Assembly: GCF_023195775.1 (NCBI RefSeq)
Contig: NZ_CP096205.1
Location: 2,046,001 to 2,110,000, forward strand
DNA: 64,000 nt
DNA from: Flavobacterium azooxidireducens
Lineage (GTDB): Bacteria; Bacteroidota; Bacteroidia; Flavobacteriales; Flavobacteriaceae
Direction of reading: 5' to 3'
The position numbers were made by a program, and so were the translations under genes. Shown piece by piece: positions 43,075 to 52,100 of this stretch. Positions within the stretch are counted from its first letter, which is position 1. Each line of letters opens with the position of its first letter. The notes under the pieces were generated by a model, which had not been told where the DNA came from, searched no databases, and saw only the letters and a program-made list of their open reading frames with translations.

Positions 43075-43629
43075 ATGCTCTGCATAAACAAAATAATCAA
43101 TTTCAGTGTCACAGTTTTTGCTGTGACATTGTTTTTTGGTTGCCAAAGCAATTTTAAAGATATCCAACGAATTAATGTATCAGAATTTATGGCTTCCGGT
43201 GAGGCCGATTCCGTCAATCTAAAATATACCGATTCCGGCAGAATCAAAGCCATTATGGTAAGTCCGAAAATGATGGATTATGGTACGGTACTTTATCCAT
43301 TCACCGAGTTTCCAAAAGGAATTGAAGTGACATTGTATGATCAAGATGGCAAAAAAAACTTCATCAAATCGGATTATGCCGTTACGTTCAAAGGAACAGA
43401 TATTATTGATATGCAAGGCAATGTTAGAATGACATCTGAAGGAGGGCAATATTTAGAAACCGAGCAACTCTATTACGACCAAAAAAATGAATGGTTTTTT
43501 ACAGAAAAAAAGTTTAAATTTACAGACCCTTTCAAAGGAGAAACACAAGGAGATGGTTTAGATTTTAGTAAAGATTTTAAACGAATAAACTTTCAAAAAG
43601 TTTCCGGCGTAATTAACGAAGCAGAATAA
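43075..43629 (+). CDS. lptC: LptC-type LPS export lipoprotein
   Basis: 184 residues. A lipobox (TLFFGC) suggests lipid anchoring rather than a plain membrane helix. The domain has the LptC pattern: DSGRIKAIMVSPKMMDYG, FPKGIEVTLYDQDGKKNFIKSDYAVTFKGTDIIDMQGNVRMTSEGGQYLETEQLYYDQKNEWFFTEKKFKF. LptC passes lipopolysaccharide from the inner-membrane LptBFG complex to LptA. It lies 3 nt after the TPR gene in the coaX cluster, consistent with outer-membrane assembly. Confidence 0.88.
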   Translation: MLCINKIINFSVTVFAVTLFFGCQSNFKDIQRINVSEFMASGEADSVNLKYTDSGRIKAIMVSPKMMDYGTVLYPFTEFPKGIEVTLYDQDGKKNFIKSDYAVTFKGTDIIDMQGNVRMTSEGGQYLETEQLYYDQKNEWFFTEKKFKFTDPFKGETQGDGLDFSKDFKRINFQKVSGVINEAE

Positions 43630-43673
43630 ATTAGTTTGCAGTAATTAACAGTTCTCAGTGAACAGAAAACCAA

Positions 43674-43701
43674 CAACCGACAACAGACAACAGACAACAG
43701 A
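43674..43701 (+). repeat. Four tandem CAAC(A/C)GA heptamers
   Basis: CAACCGA, CAACAGA, CAACAGA, then CAACAGA in the 80-nt gap between lptC and the 63-residue membrane protein gene. The last copy ends 8 nt before the next start, so it lies in its ribosome-binding region. Confidence 0.8.
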
Positions 43702-43709
43702 AAACAAAC

Positions 43710-43901
43710 ATGACATACCTAAAATACATTCAATATTTTTATCTTTTTGCAGCCGGTTTTTTTATTTATCAAGGTTTTGCTAATCTAGATTCCGAAGAAA
43801 AAAATCCTTGGCTACTTTTCTTTTTTGCAGCATTGGCCATTTTTATGTTCTTTTTTAGAAGACGATTTATGAATAAAATGGATAATCGGGACAAAAAATA
43901 A
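43710..43901 (+). CDS. Small two-helix membrane protein (63 aa)
   Basis: 63 residues. Two hydrophobic stretches (YIQYFYLFAAGFFIYQGFANL and LLFFFAALAIFMFFF) flank the turn DSEEKNPW and end in a basic tail (RRRFMNKMDNRDKK). No family name is known to me. It begins shortly after a heptamer repeat and its stop is 6 nt from the next gene, so it is likely translated with it. Its place in the coaX-lptC-ppiD cluster makes a role in the envelope likely. Confidence 0.72.
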   Translation: MTYLKYIQYFYLFAAGFFIYQGFANLDSEEKNPWLLFFFAALAIFMFFFRRRFMNKMDNRDKK

Positions 43902-43907
43902 AACCTT

Positions 43908-45179
43908 ATGGAAATCAGTATCATTCTAATTTGTTTACTGCTTTCGGCATTTTTTTCCGGAATGGAAATCGCTTTTGTTTCCTCCAATAAAGTCTACCTC
44001 GGAATCGAAAAAATGCAAGATGGGTTTGTGGCTAAAATTTTAACCAAAATAACTCAAAATCCATCCAAGTTCATTGCTTCCATGTTGGTGGGAAATAATA
44101 TTGCTTTAGTAATTTATGGTTTTACCATGGGTGATTTAATTATTAAATTGATTTATCCGGAATTCATCAATAATGATAATTTACCGTTTCAAGTTTTAAT
44201 GATTCAAACGCTTATTTCAACAGCAATCATTTTGGTTACAGCCGAATTTTTACCAAAAGTTTTTTTTCAAATTTATGCCAATACATTCATTAAAATTTTT
44301 GCAGTTCCGGCCTATATTTTTTATCAATTACTCTATTATATTTCTTCCTTTGTAATTTGGATTTCCGATTTTTTTCTTAGAAAATTATTTAAAACCGAAG
44401 GCGATGAGGCTCAACTTTTTTTTAGTAAAGTAGAATTAGGTAATTTTATTTCTGAACAAATGAATTCGGTAGAAGATCACGATACAGTTGATTCTGAAAT
44501 TCAAATCTTTCAAAATGCTTTAGAGTTTTCAGGCGTAAAAGCTCGTGATATTATGATTCCTCGAACTGAAATTTCTGCTGTTGAAATTCATGATTCGGTT
44601 AAAGAATTAAAAGCACTTTTTATAGAAACAGGTTTTTCTAAAGTACTGGTTTATCAATCTTCATTAGATGATATTATTGGTTATGTGCATTCGTTTGAAC
44701 TGTTTCGAAAACCCAGAACAATCAAATCGGTCATGATTCCGGTAGAATTTGTTCCCGAAACAATGTTTATTAAAGATGTGATGAACCTTTTAACCAAAAA
44801 GCGGAAAAGTGTTGCAATTGTGTTAGATGAATATGGCGGAACCTCAGGAATGATTACCATTGAAGATATTGTTGAAGAATTGTTTGGAGAAATTCAAGAT
44901 GAACACGATTCAGACGAAACACTGATTGAAGAACAATTGAGCGAAAAAGAATTCAGATTTTCTACTCGTTTGGATGTTGAATATATTAATGAAGTTTACA
45001 AATTGAATATTCCCGAAGATGATTCCTATTTAACATTAGGAGGATTTATTGTAGATCATGTTAAGGAAATTCCACAAAAAGGAGAAGTGATTGAAATTGA
45101 TAATTTTCAATTTTTAATTGAAGAAGCTTCGAATAAGAAAATTGAGCTGGTAAAAATGATTATTGATTATTCAGATTAA
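43908..45179 (+). CDS. CNNM/CorC-type hemolysin-family membrane protein with CBS domains
   Basis: 423 residues. The N-terminal CNNM domain (DUF21) has three or four helices (ISIILICLLLSAFFSGMEIAFVSS, VGNNIALVIYGF). Two CBS motifs follow (ARDIMIPRTEISAVEIHDSVKEL and KSVMIPVEFVPETMFIKDVMNLLTKKRKSVAIVLDEYGGTSGMITIEDIVEELFGEI) and a C-terminal CorC_HlyC domain (SYLTLGGFIVDHVKEIPQKGEVIEIDNFQFLIEEAS). Members are linked to magnesium or other ion export; the flavobacterial gliding protein GldE is a paralogue of this fold, but here the context is lptC/ppiD, not ssb/gldD. The 63-residue gene lies 6 nt upstream. Confidence 0.9.
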   Translation: MEISIILICLLLSAFFSGMEIAFVSSNKVYLGIEKMQDGFVAKILTKITQNPSKFIASMLVGNNIALVIYGFTMGDLIIKLIYPEFINNDNLPFQVLMIQTLISTAIILVTAEFLPKVFFQIYANTFIKIFAVPAYIFYQLLYYISSFVIWISDFFLRKLFKTEGDEAQLFFSKVELGNFISEQMNSVEDHDTVDSEIQIFQNALEFSGVKARDIMIPRTEISAVEIHDSVKELKALFIETGFSKVLVYQSSLDDIIGYVHSFELFRKPRTIKSVMIPVEFVPETMFIKDVMNLLTKKRKSVAIVLDEYGGTSGMITIEDIVEELFGEIQDEHDSDETLIEEQLSEKEFRFSTRLDVEYINEVYKLNIPEDDSYLTLGGFIVDHVKEIPQKGEVIEIDNFQFLIEEASNKKIELVKMIIDYSD

Positions 45180-45343
45180 ATAAATGAATAGCCTTTTATA
45201 GTCATAAAAGCGAATATTCTTCTTTATTGAGTAACATTATTTTTTGCTGTGTAAAAAATCCACAAAATATATTGAATTCTTTATAATTATTTCACAGATA
45301 ATTGTATTTTCGCAAACTGAAATAAAATTAAACATAAATAGAA

Positions 45344-47446
45344 ATGGCGATTTTAGGAAAAATTAGACAACGTTCATTTATTCTTATAGTGATTATTGCG
45401 TTGGCATTATTCTCTTTTGTATTAGCAGACGTGATTCAAAGTGGCGGTTTTAGCCAATCTTCAAACAATGTAGGAACCATTAATGGAAAAGATATTCCGT
45501 TTGAAGAATTTAGAATGAAAGTAGGAAATACTGAAAAATCAGGTCAAGGAATGTCTAACATCCAAGCAGTTAATCAAGTTTGGAATCAAGAAATTAACCT
45601 TGCATTATTGTCTGAAGAACTTGAAAAATTAGGAATTAGAATTGGTGAAAACCACTTGATTGAAACATTGAAAGCCGATCCTAATTTTGGTCAAAATCCT
45701 TCTTTTCAAAATGAATTGCAACAATTTGATATCAATAAATATAGAGAATATATTAAATCAAGTTCAAATCAACAAGAAAAAGACTATTTTCAAAACGTTG
45801 AAGAAGGTGCAAATATCAATGCAAAATATCAGTTATATAGCACATTAGTTAAGTCTGGCTTTTTTACAACACAAAATGATGCTAAATTCAAATATAATTT
45901 AGAAAACAAAAAAGTTACATTTGATTTTGTAGCCGTTCCTTATTCTTCAGTGAAAGACAGTGATGTGAAAGTTACAGATGCTGAAATCATGGATTACATG
46001 AAAAAGAATGAGAAAAAATACAAAGCAGATGAAACTCGCGAAATTGAATATGTTGTTATTGAAGATCAACCATCAGATTCAGATAAAAACGATATCAAAA
46101 ATAAGTTAAATTCATTCTTAGCTCCATCAGTAAAATATAATAAGGAAACAGATTCAAACGATACTATTCCTAGTTTTTCAACTACTACTGATGCAATTAA
46201 ATTTGTAAACGAAAATTCTCAATTTCCATACGATTCAACGTATATCGGGAAATCTGATTTACCGGCAGAACATGCTGAAGCTATTTTCAACTTAGCCGAA
46301 GGTCAAGTTTATGGTCCTTATCAGTATGGCGAATACTTTGCTTTAAGTCGTTCAATGGGAAGAAGAGCTGGTGCAAAAGCAAGAGCAAGTCACATCTTAA
46401 TCAGTTTCACTGGTTCAAGAGCTCAACCAAAAGAAGACAGAACCAAAGAAGAAGCAAAAGTTAAAGCAGAAGGAATTTTAGCTGAAGTGCAAAAAAATCC
46501 AGACGCATTTACTATGCAAGCATTTACAGTTTCGGAAGATCAAGGTTCTGCTCAAAAAGGTGGAGATTTAGATTTCTTCGGACCTGGTCAAATGGTTCCT
46601 GCATTTAATGATTTCGTTTTCAATAATCCAATCGGAAAAGTTGGTTTAGTAGAGACTGAATTTGGTTATCACATTATTAAAGTAACAGACAAACAAGATG
46701 CTATTCGTTTAGCAACTATTGCTCAAAAAATTGAAGCTTCAGAAAAAACTTCTGAAAATGCTTATACAAATGCAGTGAAATTTGAATTAGCGGCTAACGA
46801 AAAATCATTTGAAACTGCTGCAAAAGAAGCTAAGCTAACAGTGAACCCATCTGTTCGTGTAAAAGCATTAGATGAAATGTTAGGTCAATATGGTTCACAA
46901 AGACAAGTTATTCGTTGGGCTTTTGAAAAAAATACTGACGTTAATGATGTAAAACGTTTTGAACTTCCTAAAGTTGGTCATATGATTGTTAAACTGAAAA
47001 AGGTGAACGAAGAAGGTTTATTAGCCATCGAAGATGCCAGAATTCAAGTTGAACCAATTTTAAAGAACAAAAAGAAAGCTGAGAAAATCATGGCTAAAAT
47101 GAAAGCAACTTCATTGGATGCTATTGCTCAAGCTAATGCTGTTCAAGTGCAGACGGCTACAGATGTTACGTTAGAAAATCCATCAGTAGCTTCTTCAGGA
47201 TATGAACCAAAAGTGGTAGGATTAGCTTTTGGAACAGCGGTTAACAAACTTTCTGCTCCAATTGAAGGTAATGCAAGTGTATTTGTAGTAAAAACTACCA
47301 AAGTAACTGAGCCTTTGCCAGCTAAAGATTTTACAACTCAAGTGAATACTTTAAAATCTCAAAACGCTTCTGCAGTAGGTAGAGTGTTTGGAGCATTAAA
47401 AGATAAAGCAAAAATTAAAGATAACAGATTACAGTTTAATTATTAA
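45344..47446 (+). CDS. PpiD-like peptidyl-prolyl cis/trans isomerase foldase
   Basis: 700 residues. An N-terminal membrane helix (SFILIVIIALALFSFVLADVI, about 11-31) anchors it to the inner membrane facing the periplasm. A SurA_N-type chaperone region follows (VGTINGKDIPFEEFRMKV). A parvulin domain at about 345-455 is shown by ARASHILISF, AEGILAEVQKN, GGDLDFFGPGQMVPAFNDFVF and TEFGYHIIKVT. It assists folding of outer-membrane and periplasmic proteins. Its own promoter is likely because 164 nt separate it from the CBS gene; a TATTTTCG box lies about 32 nt before the start. A bidirectional terminator follows. Confidence 0.9.
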   Translation: MAILGKIRQRSFILIVIIALALFSFVLADVIQSGGFSQSSNNVGTINGKDIPFEEFRMKVGNTEKSGQGMSNIQAVNQVWNQEINLALLSEELEKLGIRIGENHLIETLKADPNFGQNPSFQNELQQFDINKYREYIKSSSNQQEKDYFQNVEEGANINAKYQLYSTLVKSGFFTTQNDAKFKYNLENKKVTFDFVAVPYSSVKDSDVKVTDAEIMDYMKKNEKKYKADETREIEYVVIEDQPSDSDKNDIKNKLNSFLAPSVKYNKETDSNDTIPSFSTTTDAIKFVNENSQFPYDSTYIGKSDLPAEHAEAIFNLAEGQVYGPYQYGEYFALSRSMGRRAGAKARASHILISFTGSRAQPKEDRTKEEAKVKAEGILAEVQKNPDAFTMQAFTVSEDQGSAQKGGDLDFFGPGQMVPAFNDFVFNNPIGKVGLVETEFGYHIIKVTDKQDAIRLATIAQKIEASEKTSENAYTNAVKFELAANEKSFETAAKEAKLTVNPSVRVKALDEMLGQYGSQRQVIRWAFEKNTDVNDVKRFELPKVGHMIVKLKKVNEEGLLAIEDARIQVEPILKNKKKAEKIMAKMKATSLDAIAQANAVQVQTATDVTLENPSVASSGYEPKVVGLAFGTAVNKLSAPIEGNASVFVVKTTKVTEPLPAKDFTTQVNTLKSQNASAVGRVFGALKDKAKIKDNRLQFNY

Positions 47447-47463
47447 TTCAAACTGCAATTAGT

Positions 47464-47499
47464 AAAAAATCCCAACCTTTTGAAGTGTTGGGATTTTTT
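47464..47499. terminator. Bidirectional terminator between ppiD-like and GHMP kinase genes
   Basis: A 13-bp perfect stem (AAAAAATCCCAAC / GTTGGGATTTTTT) with a 10-nt loop, T-rich on both strands. It ends directly before the stop codon of the convergent GHMP kinase gene. Confidence 0.9.
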
Positions 47500-48411
47500 T
47501 TATTTTAGAATCATTTCATCATAACGAAGAATAGTTTCAAAACCACGCTCTTTAAAATAACCGCTAGGATCGTCTTTAGAAATCACAAGCACAAAATCCC
47601 CGCCCCAAGCTCCTAAGCTTTTAATTACGCCTTTAAAATCATAAAAGAAAGCTTCTTTGATGGTAATGGTTTCCAGCACTTCGCTCATAATGCTTTCGTG
47701 CTTTTCCATTTCATAAACAAAGGACTTTAAATCGGAAGAGGAAAGGACAGAATTTGTAATCTTATTTATTTTTTCAATCGTTTTTCCAATGTTGTGTTGG
47801 TTGTTGATGTAATTGGCAATGGCCGATTTACTACTTTGTTTTCTATTTAAATAAACAAAATACAAATGGTTTCGAAATTCCGGATAAAATTCAACCGTTT
47901 TAAACTGAGGTTGATTATTTATTAATTGATACACGATCGGCGAATCTCTTTTTGCACATGCGATATCATAGCCACTTCCGCCAAAACTTCGGTTCAACAA
48001 TTCAAAGGCATCGATGTGTAACCATTGCCCAATGTTGTTGATTAATGTGGAAGAAGTGCCCAAACCCCAATTTTTTGGAAAAGTCAAATTGGTTTCGATG
48101 TTGAAACCATTTTTATCTAAAAAATCGGGATTCATTTGAAAAGCTTCGTTCAAAATTTCCAATAAAGTATTTCGAACTGAATTTTCAGCATTAAATGGTT
48201 TGTTGATGATTTCGTCAAACGTAAATTCATCTTCAAACCAAGTGCTTCCGTCTTGATCAAAACTTTTCCATAGAATTTGTTTCGATGGAATTGGTTCTAC
48301 GGTTAAATTCTGTCCAAATTTTGTAGGTAAAGCTAAAGCTAAAGCTCCGTCAAGCACTACATATTCGCCGGTTAAGAGTAATTTTCCGTTGCTGTAAAAG
48401 GTTTGTTTCAA
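47500..48411 (-). CDS. GYDIA-family GHMP kinase
   Basis: 303 residues. The name-giving motif is SGYDIACAKRDSPIVYQL. The GHMP ATP-binding loop reads FPKNWGLGTSSTLINNI (PxxxGLGSSS-like). The N-terminus (GKLLLTGEYVVLDGALALALPTKFGQNLTVEP) matches mevalonate/phosphomevalonate kinases. In Bacteroidota this gene is paired with HMG-CoA reductase, so it probably phosphorylates mevalonate or a mevalonate derivative in isoprenoid synthesis. It follows the HMG-CoA reductase gene by 6 nt. Exact substrate is unproven. Confidence 0.88.
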   Translation of the reverse strand: MKQTFYSNGKLLLTGEYVVLDGALALALPTKFGQNLTVEPIPSKQILWKSFDQDGSTWFEDEFTFDEIINKPFNAENSVRNTLLEILNEAFQMNPDFLDKNGFNIETNLTFPKNWGLGTSSTLINNIGQWLHIDAFELLNRSFGGSGYDIACAKRDSPIVYQLINNQPQFKTVEFYPEFRNHLYFVYLNRKQSSKSAIANYINNQHNIGKTIEKINKITNSVLSSSDLKSFVYEMEKHESIMSEVLETITIKEAFFYDFKGVIKSLGAWGGDFVLVISKDDPSGYFKERGFETILRYDEMILK

Positions 48412-48417
48412 GGTGAT

Positions 48418-49734
48418 TTATTTTCTAATTTCTTCCAAAAATCCCGCCACAGAAGCGTGTGAAATCGTATTGTTTTTAAAATATTCCGCTACTTTTACTC
48501 TTTCTTCTGCAGTAGCATGATATTGATTTAAAATATTGTTGATGTGCATTTTCATATGACCTTCCTGAATTCCTTTAGTGGTCAATGATCGCAATGCGGC
48601 AAAATTTTGAGCTAATCCAACAGCAGCAACAATTTGCATTAATTCACGAGCTGATGGTTTTTCTAAAATTTCTAAATTCAACTTCACTAAGGGATGTAAC
48701 GAAGTTAATCCGCCCACAGTTCCTAACGCTAAAGGAATTTCTAACCGAAATTTAAAAATGCCGTTTTCAATTGTTGCGTGTGATAAACTGCTATATTTTC
48801 CGTTTCGGCTGGCATACGCGTGTGCTCCGGCTTCCACGGCTCTAAAGTCGTTTCCGGTTGCTAAAACCACGGCATCAATTCCGTTCATAATTCCTTTGTT
48901 GTGCGTTACGGCACGAAAAGGTTCAATTTGTGCAATTTGAACGGCTCGGACAAACTTCTCGGCAAATTCTTTCGGGTTTTCGATTTGTTTTTCGGCTAAT
49001 TCTTCAATCGGACAAGAAACTTCTGCTCGAACAATACAATTCGTAACATAGTTTGACAAAATGCTCATCACTACTTCAATGTTTTTTTCATCTTCCGAAA
49101 AAATTTCAAAAGTTTGAGCCTCTTGCTTCAAGGTTTTAGCAAATTGTTCCAAACACGAATTGATAAAATTCGCACCCATACTATCTTTGGTTTCAAAAGT
49201 AGCATGCAATTGATAGTAATTTTCTAAATCCGTAGTTTTATCATTCAAAATAATATCCAAAATTCCGCCACCACGTTTTTGCATATTTTTGGTTATGCTT
49301 TCTGTTTCTGAATAGAATTTTGCTTTCGTTTGATTAAAAAAATCAACCAATTTGGATTTTTCACCTTTATAAATAAAATGAACTTGTCCGATTTTTTCGG
49401 TATTCAAAACCGTCGTTTTAAATCCGCCACGTTTCGACCAAAATTTAGCTGATTTAGCCGCTGCTGCCACGACAGAACTTTCTTCAATCACCATCGGAAC
49501 GGTATAATTTCTTCCGTTAATGTTGAAATTCGGTGCAATTCCCAACGGCAAATAAAAATTGGAAATCGTATTTTCGATGAATTCGTCGTGCAATTGTTGC
49601 AGTTTTCCATCCGTATTCCAATAGTTTTTGATTAATGAAATACCTTCTTCAGGTTGTGAAAAATACTGTTTTGCAATCCATTCAATTTTTTCAACTTTGG
49701 ATAATTTAGAAAATCCGGAAATTTCGTGGTTCAT
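48418..49734 (-). CDS. Hydroxymethylglutaryl-CoA reductase, class II (degradative type)
   Basis: 438 residues. Class II features: ENTISNFYLPLGIAPNFNINGRNYTVPMVIEESSVVAAAAKSAKFW (substrate-binding Glu), AVTHNKGIMNGIDAVVLATGNDFRAVEAGAHAYA (catalytic Lys and Asp), LGTVGGLTSLHPLVKLNLEIL and EGHMKMHINNI (catalytic His). It interconverts HMG-CoA and mevalonate with NAD(P)H; in Bacteroidota, class II enzymes serve biosynthesis despite the 'degradative' label. A TATCTTTG -7-like box lies about 20-30 nt upstream of the start on the minus strand. It is in an operon with the GHMP kinase. Confidence 0.92.
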   Translation of the reverse strand: MNHEISGFSKLSKVEKIEWIAKQYFSQPEEGISLIKNYWNTDGKLQQLHDEFIENTISNFYLPLGIAPNFNINGRNYTVPMVIEESSVVAAAAKSAKFWSKRGGFKTTVLNTEKIGQVHFIYKGEKSKLVDFFNQTKAKFYSETESITKNMQKRGGGILDIILNDKTTDLENYYQLHATFETKDSMGANFINSCLEQFAKTLKQEAQTFEIFSEDEKNIEVVMSILSNYVTNCIVRAEVSCPIEELAEKQIENPKEFAEKFVRAVQIAQIEPFRAVTHNKGIMNGIDAVVLATGNDFRAVEAGAHAYASRNGKYSSLSHATIENGIFKFRLEIPLALGTVGGLTSLHPLVKLNLEILEKPSARELMQIVAAVGLAQNFAALRSLTTKGIQEGHMKMHINNILNQYHATAEERVKVAEYFKNNTISHASVAGFLEEIRK

Positions 49735-49917
49735 GTTTGTTGCTTATTGTGATGCAAAGATAATGAAGAAAAAATTTTAGAGCGGTTTTTCAAAATGATA
49801 ATAAGATTCTTTTAATTCCAAACCATTCAAAAATCCAAAAATTGCTATTTAACAGAAAAAAACTCGTTTTATTCCGATTTTTTCACTAAAATTGAATCTT
49901 TTTTTAATGCATCAAAA

Positions 49918-52092
49918 ATGAATCAATTGTCAAAACTCGTTTGTTTCTTACTTCTTGTATCCGCGACCGCGATAGGTCAGCAAAAAATCACCTTAGAAGA
50001 CATCTGGTCCTCAGGAACTTTCCGAACAAAAGGGATGGATGCTTTGCAAGCTCTCAAAAATACCAATCAATATACTGTTTTAAATTTTGACAGAAATTCC
50101 AATACTTTTCAAATCGATTTGTACGATTTTGCAACGTTGAAGAAAGTGAGCACGCTCGTTGATACGAAAAATCATACCGAATTAAAATCCATTGATAGTT
50201 ACACATTCAATTCAACTGAAACGCAATTGTTGATTGCTTTGAATTCGGAACCAATTTATCGACATTCTTCCGTTGCCGATTTTTATATTTATGACTTATC
50301 ATCGAAGAAATTGCAACAAGTAGCCGATTATAAAATTCAAGAACCAACGTTTTCTCCTGATGGAAAAAAGATTGCCTATGGTTATGAAAATAATTTATAT
50401 GTGTATGATTTAGCTTCTGATAAACATACTCAAATTACTACAGATGGAAAGAAAAATCACATCATTAACGGAATTACCGATTGGGTTTACGAAGAAGAAT
50501 TTGCTTTCGTGAGAGCTTTTGATTGGAATAGTTCTAGCACACATTTAGCCTACATTAAATTTGATGAAACTGAAGTTCCTGAATTTTCTATGGATGTTTT
50601 TGGGAAAGAATTATATCCTTCGCAACACGTTTTTAAATACCCCAAAGCAGGAGAAAAAAATGCGTTGGTTTCTTTGCACACGTATGAAATAGCTGCAAAT
50701 CAAACCAAAAACATCAATTTGAGTCAGTATAATGATTTTTATATCGCTCGAATGAAATGGACAAATGATGCGAATGCGTTGAGCATTCAAGTGTTAAATC
50801 GTCATCAAAATAATTTAGATTTACTTTTTGTGGATGCTAAAACAGGAACTACAAAAGTGGTTTTGAATGAAAAAGATGCTGCTTATGTCGATGTTACCGA
50901 TAATTTGACCTTTTTGAAAGACAACAGTTTTATTTGGACTTCCGAAAAAGACGGATTTAATCACATTTATCATTACGACAAAAACGGAAAACTTCGCAAT
51001 CAGATCACGAAAGGAAATTGGGAAGTGACTTCGTATTATGGATTTGATGAGAAAAATGGTCAAGTGTATTATCAATCGGTTGAAAATGGTTCTATCAATC
51101 GGGATGTTTATAAAATCAAATTAGACGGAAAGAATAAAGTTCGTTTAACGAATAAAACAGGAACTAACAAGGCAACTTTTAGTCCCAATTTTCAATATTT
51201 TATCAATTCTTTTTCCAGTTCAACCGAACCAACTTCATACACATTACACGATTCCAAAGACGGAAAGCAAGTTCAATCCATTGTTGATAATAAAGAATTA
51301 GCTTCCAAATTAGAAAGCTACAATCTTCCTACCAAAGAATTTTTCGAATTAACGACCGAAAAAGGGCATAAATTAAATGCCTACATCATCAAACCGAAAG
51401 ATTTTGATGCTTCCAAAAAATACCCATTATTATTATTTCAATACAGCGGACCGGGTTCGCAACAAGTGGCCAATCAATGGTTGGGAGCGAATGATTTTTG
51501 GCATATGATGCTGGCTCAAGAAGGCTATTTGGTGGCTTGTGTGGATGGAAGAGGAACCGGATACAAAGGAGCTGCTTTCAAAAAAGTAACACAAAAAGAA
51601 TTAGGAAAATACGAAGTAGAAGATCAAATTGATGCGGCAAAAGTGCTAGGAAATTATCCTTACATCGATAAAACCCGAATCGGAATCTGGGGTTGGAGTT
51701 ACGGCGGATTTATGTCCAGCAACTGTATCTTAAAAGGAAACGACGTTTTTAAAACCGCCATTGCCGTTGCTCCAGTAACCAATTGGCGTTTTTATGATTC
51801 GATTTACACCGAAAGATATATGCAAACACCACAAGAAAATGCGAGTGGTTATGATGATAATTCGCCCATCAATCACGTAGATAAATTAAAAGGAAATTAC
51901 CTAATCATCCACGGAACAGCGGATGATAATGTACATTTTCAAAATGCAACTCGTATGATTCGTGCCTTGCAATTGGCCAACAAACAATTTGACCAAGCTA
52001 TTTATCCCGACACAAATCACGGTATTTATGGCGGAAAAATTCGACTACAATTATATACCAAAATGACTAACTACTTAAAAGCTAATTTATAA
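49918..52092 (+). CDS. Dipeptidyl peptidase IV (S9B family)
   Basis: 724 residues with a signal peptide (MNQLSKLVCFLLLVSATAIGQ). The N-terminal beta-propeller includes DWVYEEEFAFVRAF, whose glutamates bind the substrate N-terminus in DPP-IV. The alpha/beta hydrolase domain has the triad S594 (GWSYGGF), D669 (GTADDNVHF) and H701 (NHGIYGG). It removes X-Pro or X-Ala dipeptides from peptides in the periplasm or on the surface. It is the first gene of a run with two peptide transporters 8 and 10 nt apart, so released dipeptides would be taken up next. Confidence 0.94.
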   Translation: MNQLSKLVCFLLLVSATAIGQQKITLEDIWSSGTFRTKGMDALQALKNTNQYTVLNFDRNSNTFQIDLYDFATLKKVSTLVDTKNHTELKSIDSYTFNSTETQLLIALNSEPIYRHSSVADFYIYDLSSKKLQQVADYKIQEPTFSPDGKKIAYGYENNLYVYDLASDKHTQITTDGKKNHIINGITDWVYEEEFAFVRAFDWNSSSTHLAYIKFDETEVPEFSMDVFGKELYPSQHVFKYPKAGEKNALVSLHTYEIAANQTKNINLSQYNDFYIARMKWTNDANALSIQVLNRHQNNLDLLFVDAKTGTTKVVLNEKDAAYVDVTDNLTFLKDNSFIWTSEKDGFNHIYHYDKNGKLRNQITKGNWEVTSYYGFDEKNGQVYYQSVENGSINRDVYKIKLDGKNKVRLTNKTGTNKATFSPNFQYFINSFSSSTEPTSYTLHDSKDGKQVQSIVDNKELASKLESYNLPTKEFFELTTEKGHKLNAYIIKPKDFDASKKYPLLLFQYSGPGSQQVANQWLGANDFWHMMLAQEGYLVACVDGRGTGYKGAAFKKVTQKELGKYEVEDQIDAAKVLGNYPYIDKTRIGIWGWSYGGFMSSNCILKGNDVFKTAIAVAPVTNWRFYDSIYTERYMQTPQENASGYDDNSPINHVDKLKGNYLIIHGTADDNVHFQNATRMIRALQLANKQFDQAIYPDTNHGIYGGKIRLQLYTKMTNYLKANL

Positions 52093-52100
52093 CCAAACTT

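Noticed and set aside
43674..43701. CRISPR array
   Set aside because: Units are 7 nt with no spacers; no cas genes are present.
43908..45179. Assignment as GldE
   Set aside because: The fold is shared, but the flanking genes are lptC and ppiD rather than gliding genes, so the symbol is not justified.
45193..45210. Terminator after the CBS-domain gene
   Set aside because: CTTTTAT / ATAAAAG is a weak 7-bp stem and is not followed by a T run on the plus strand.
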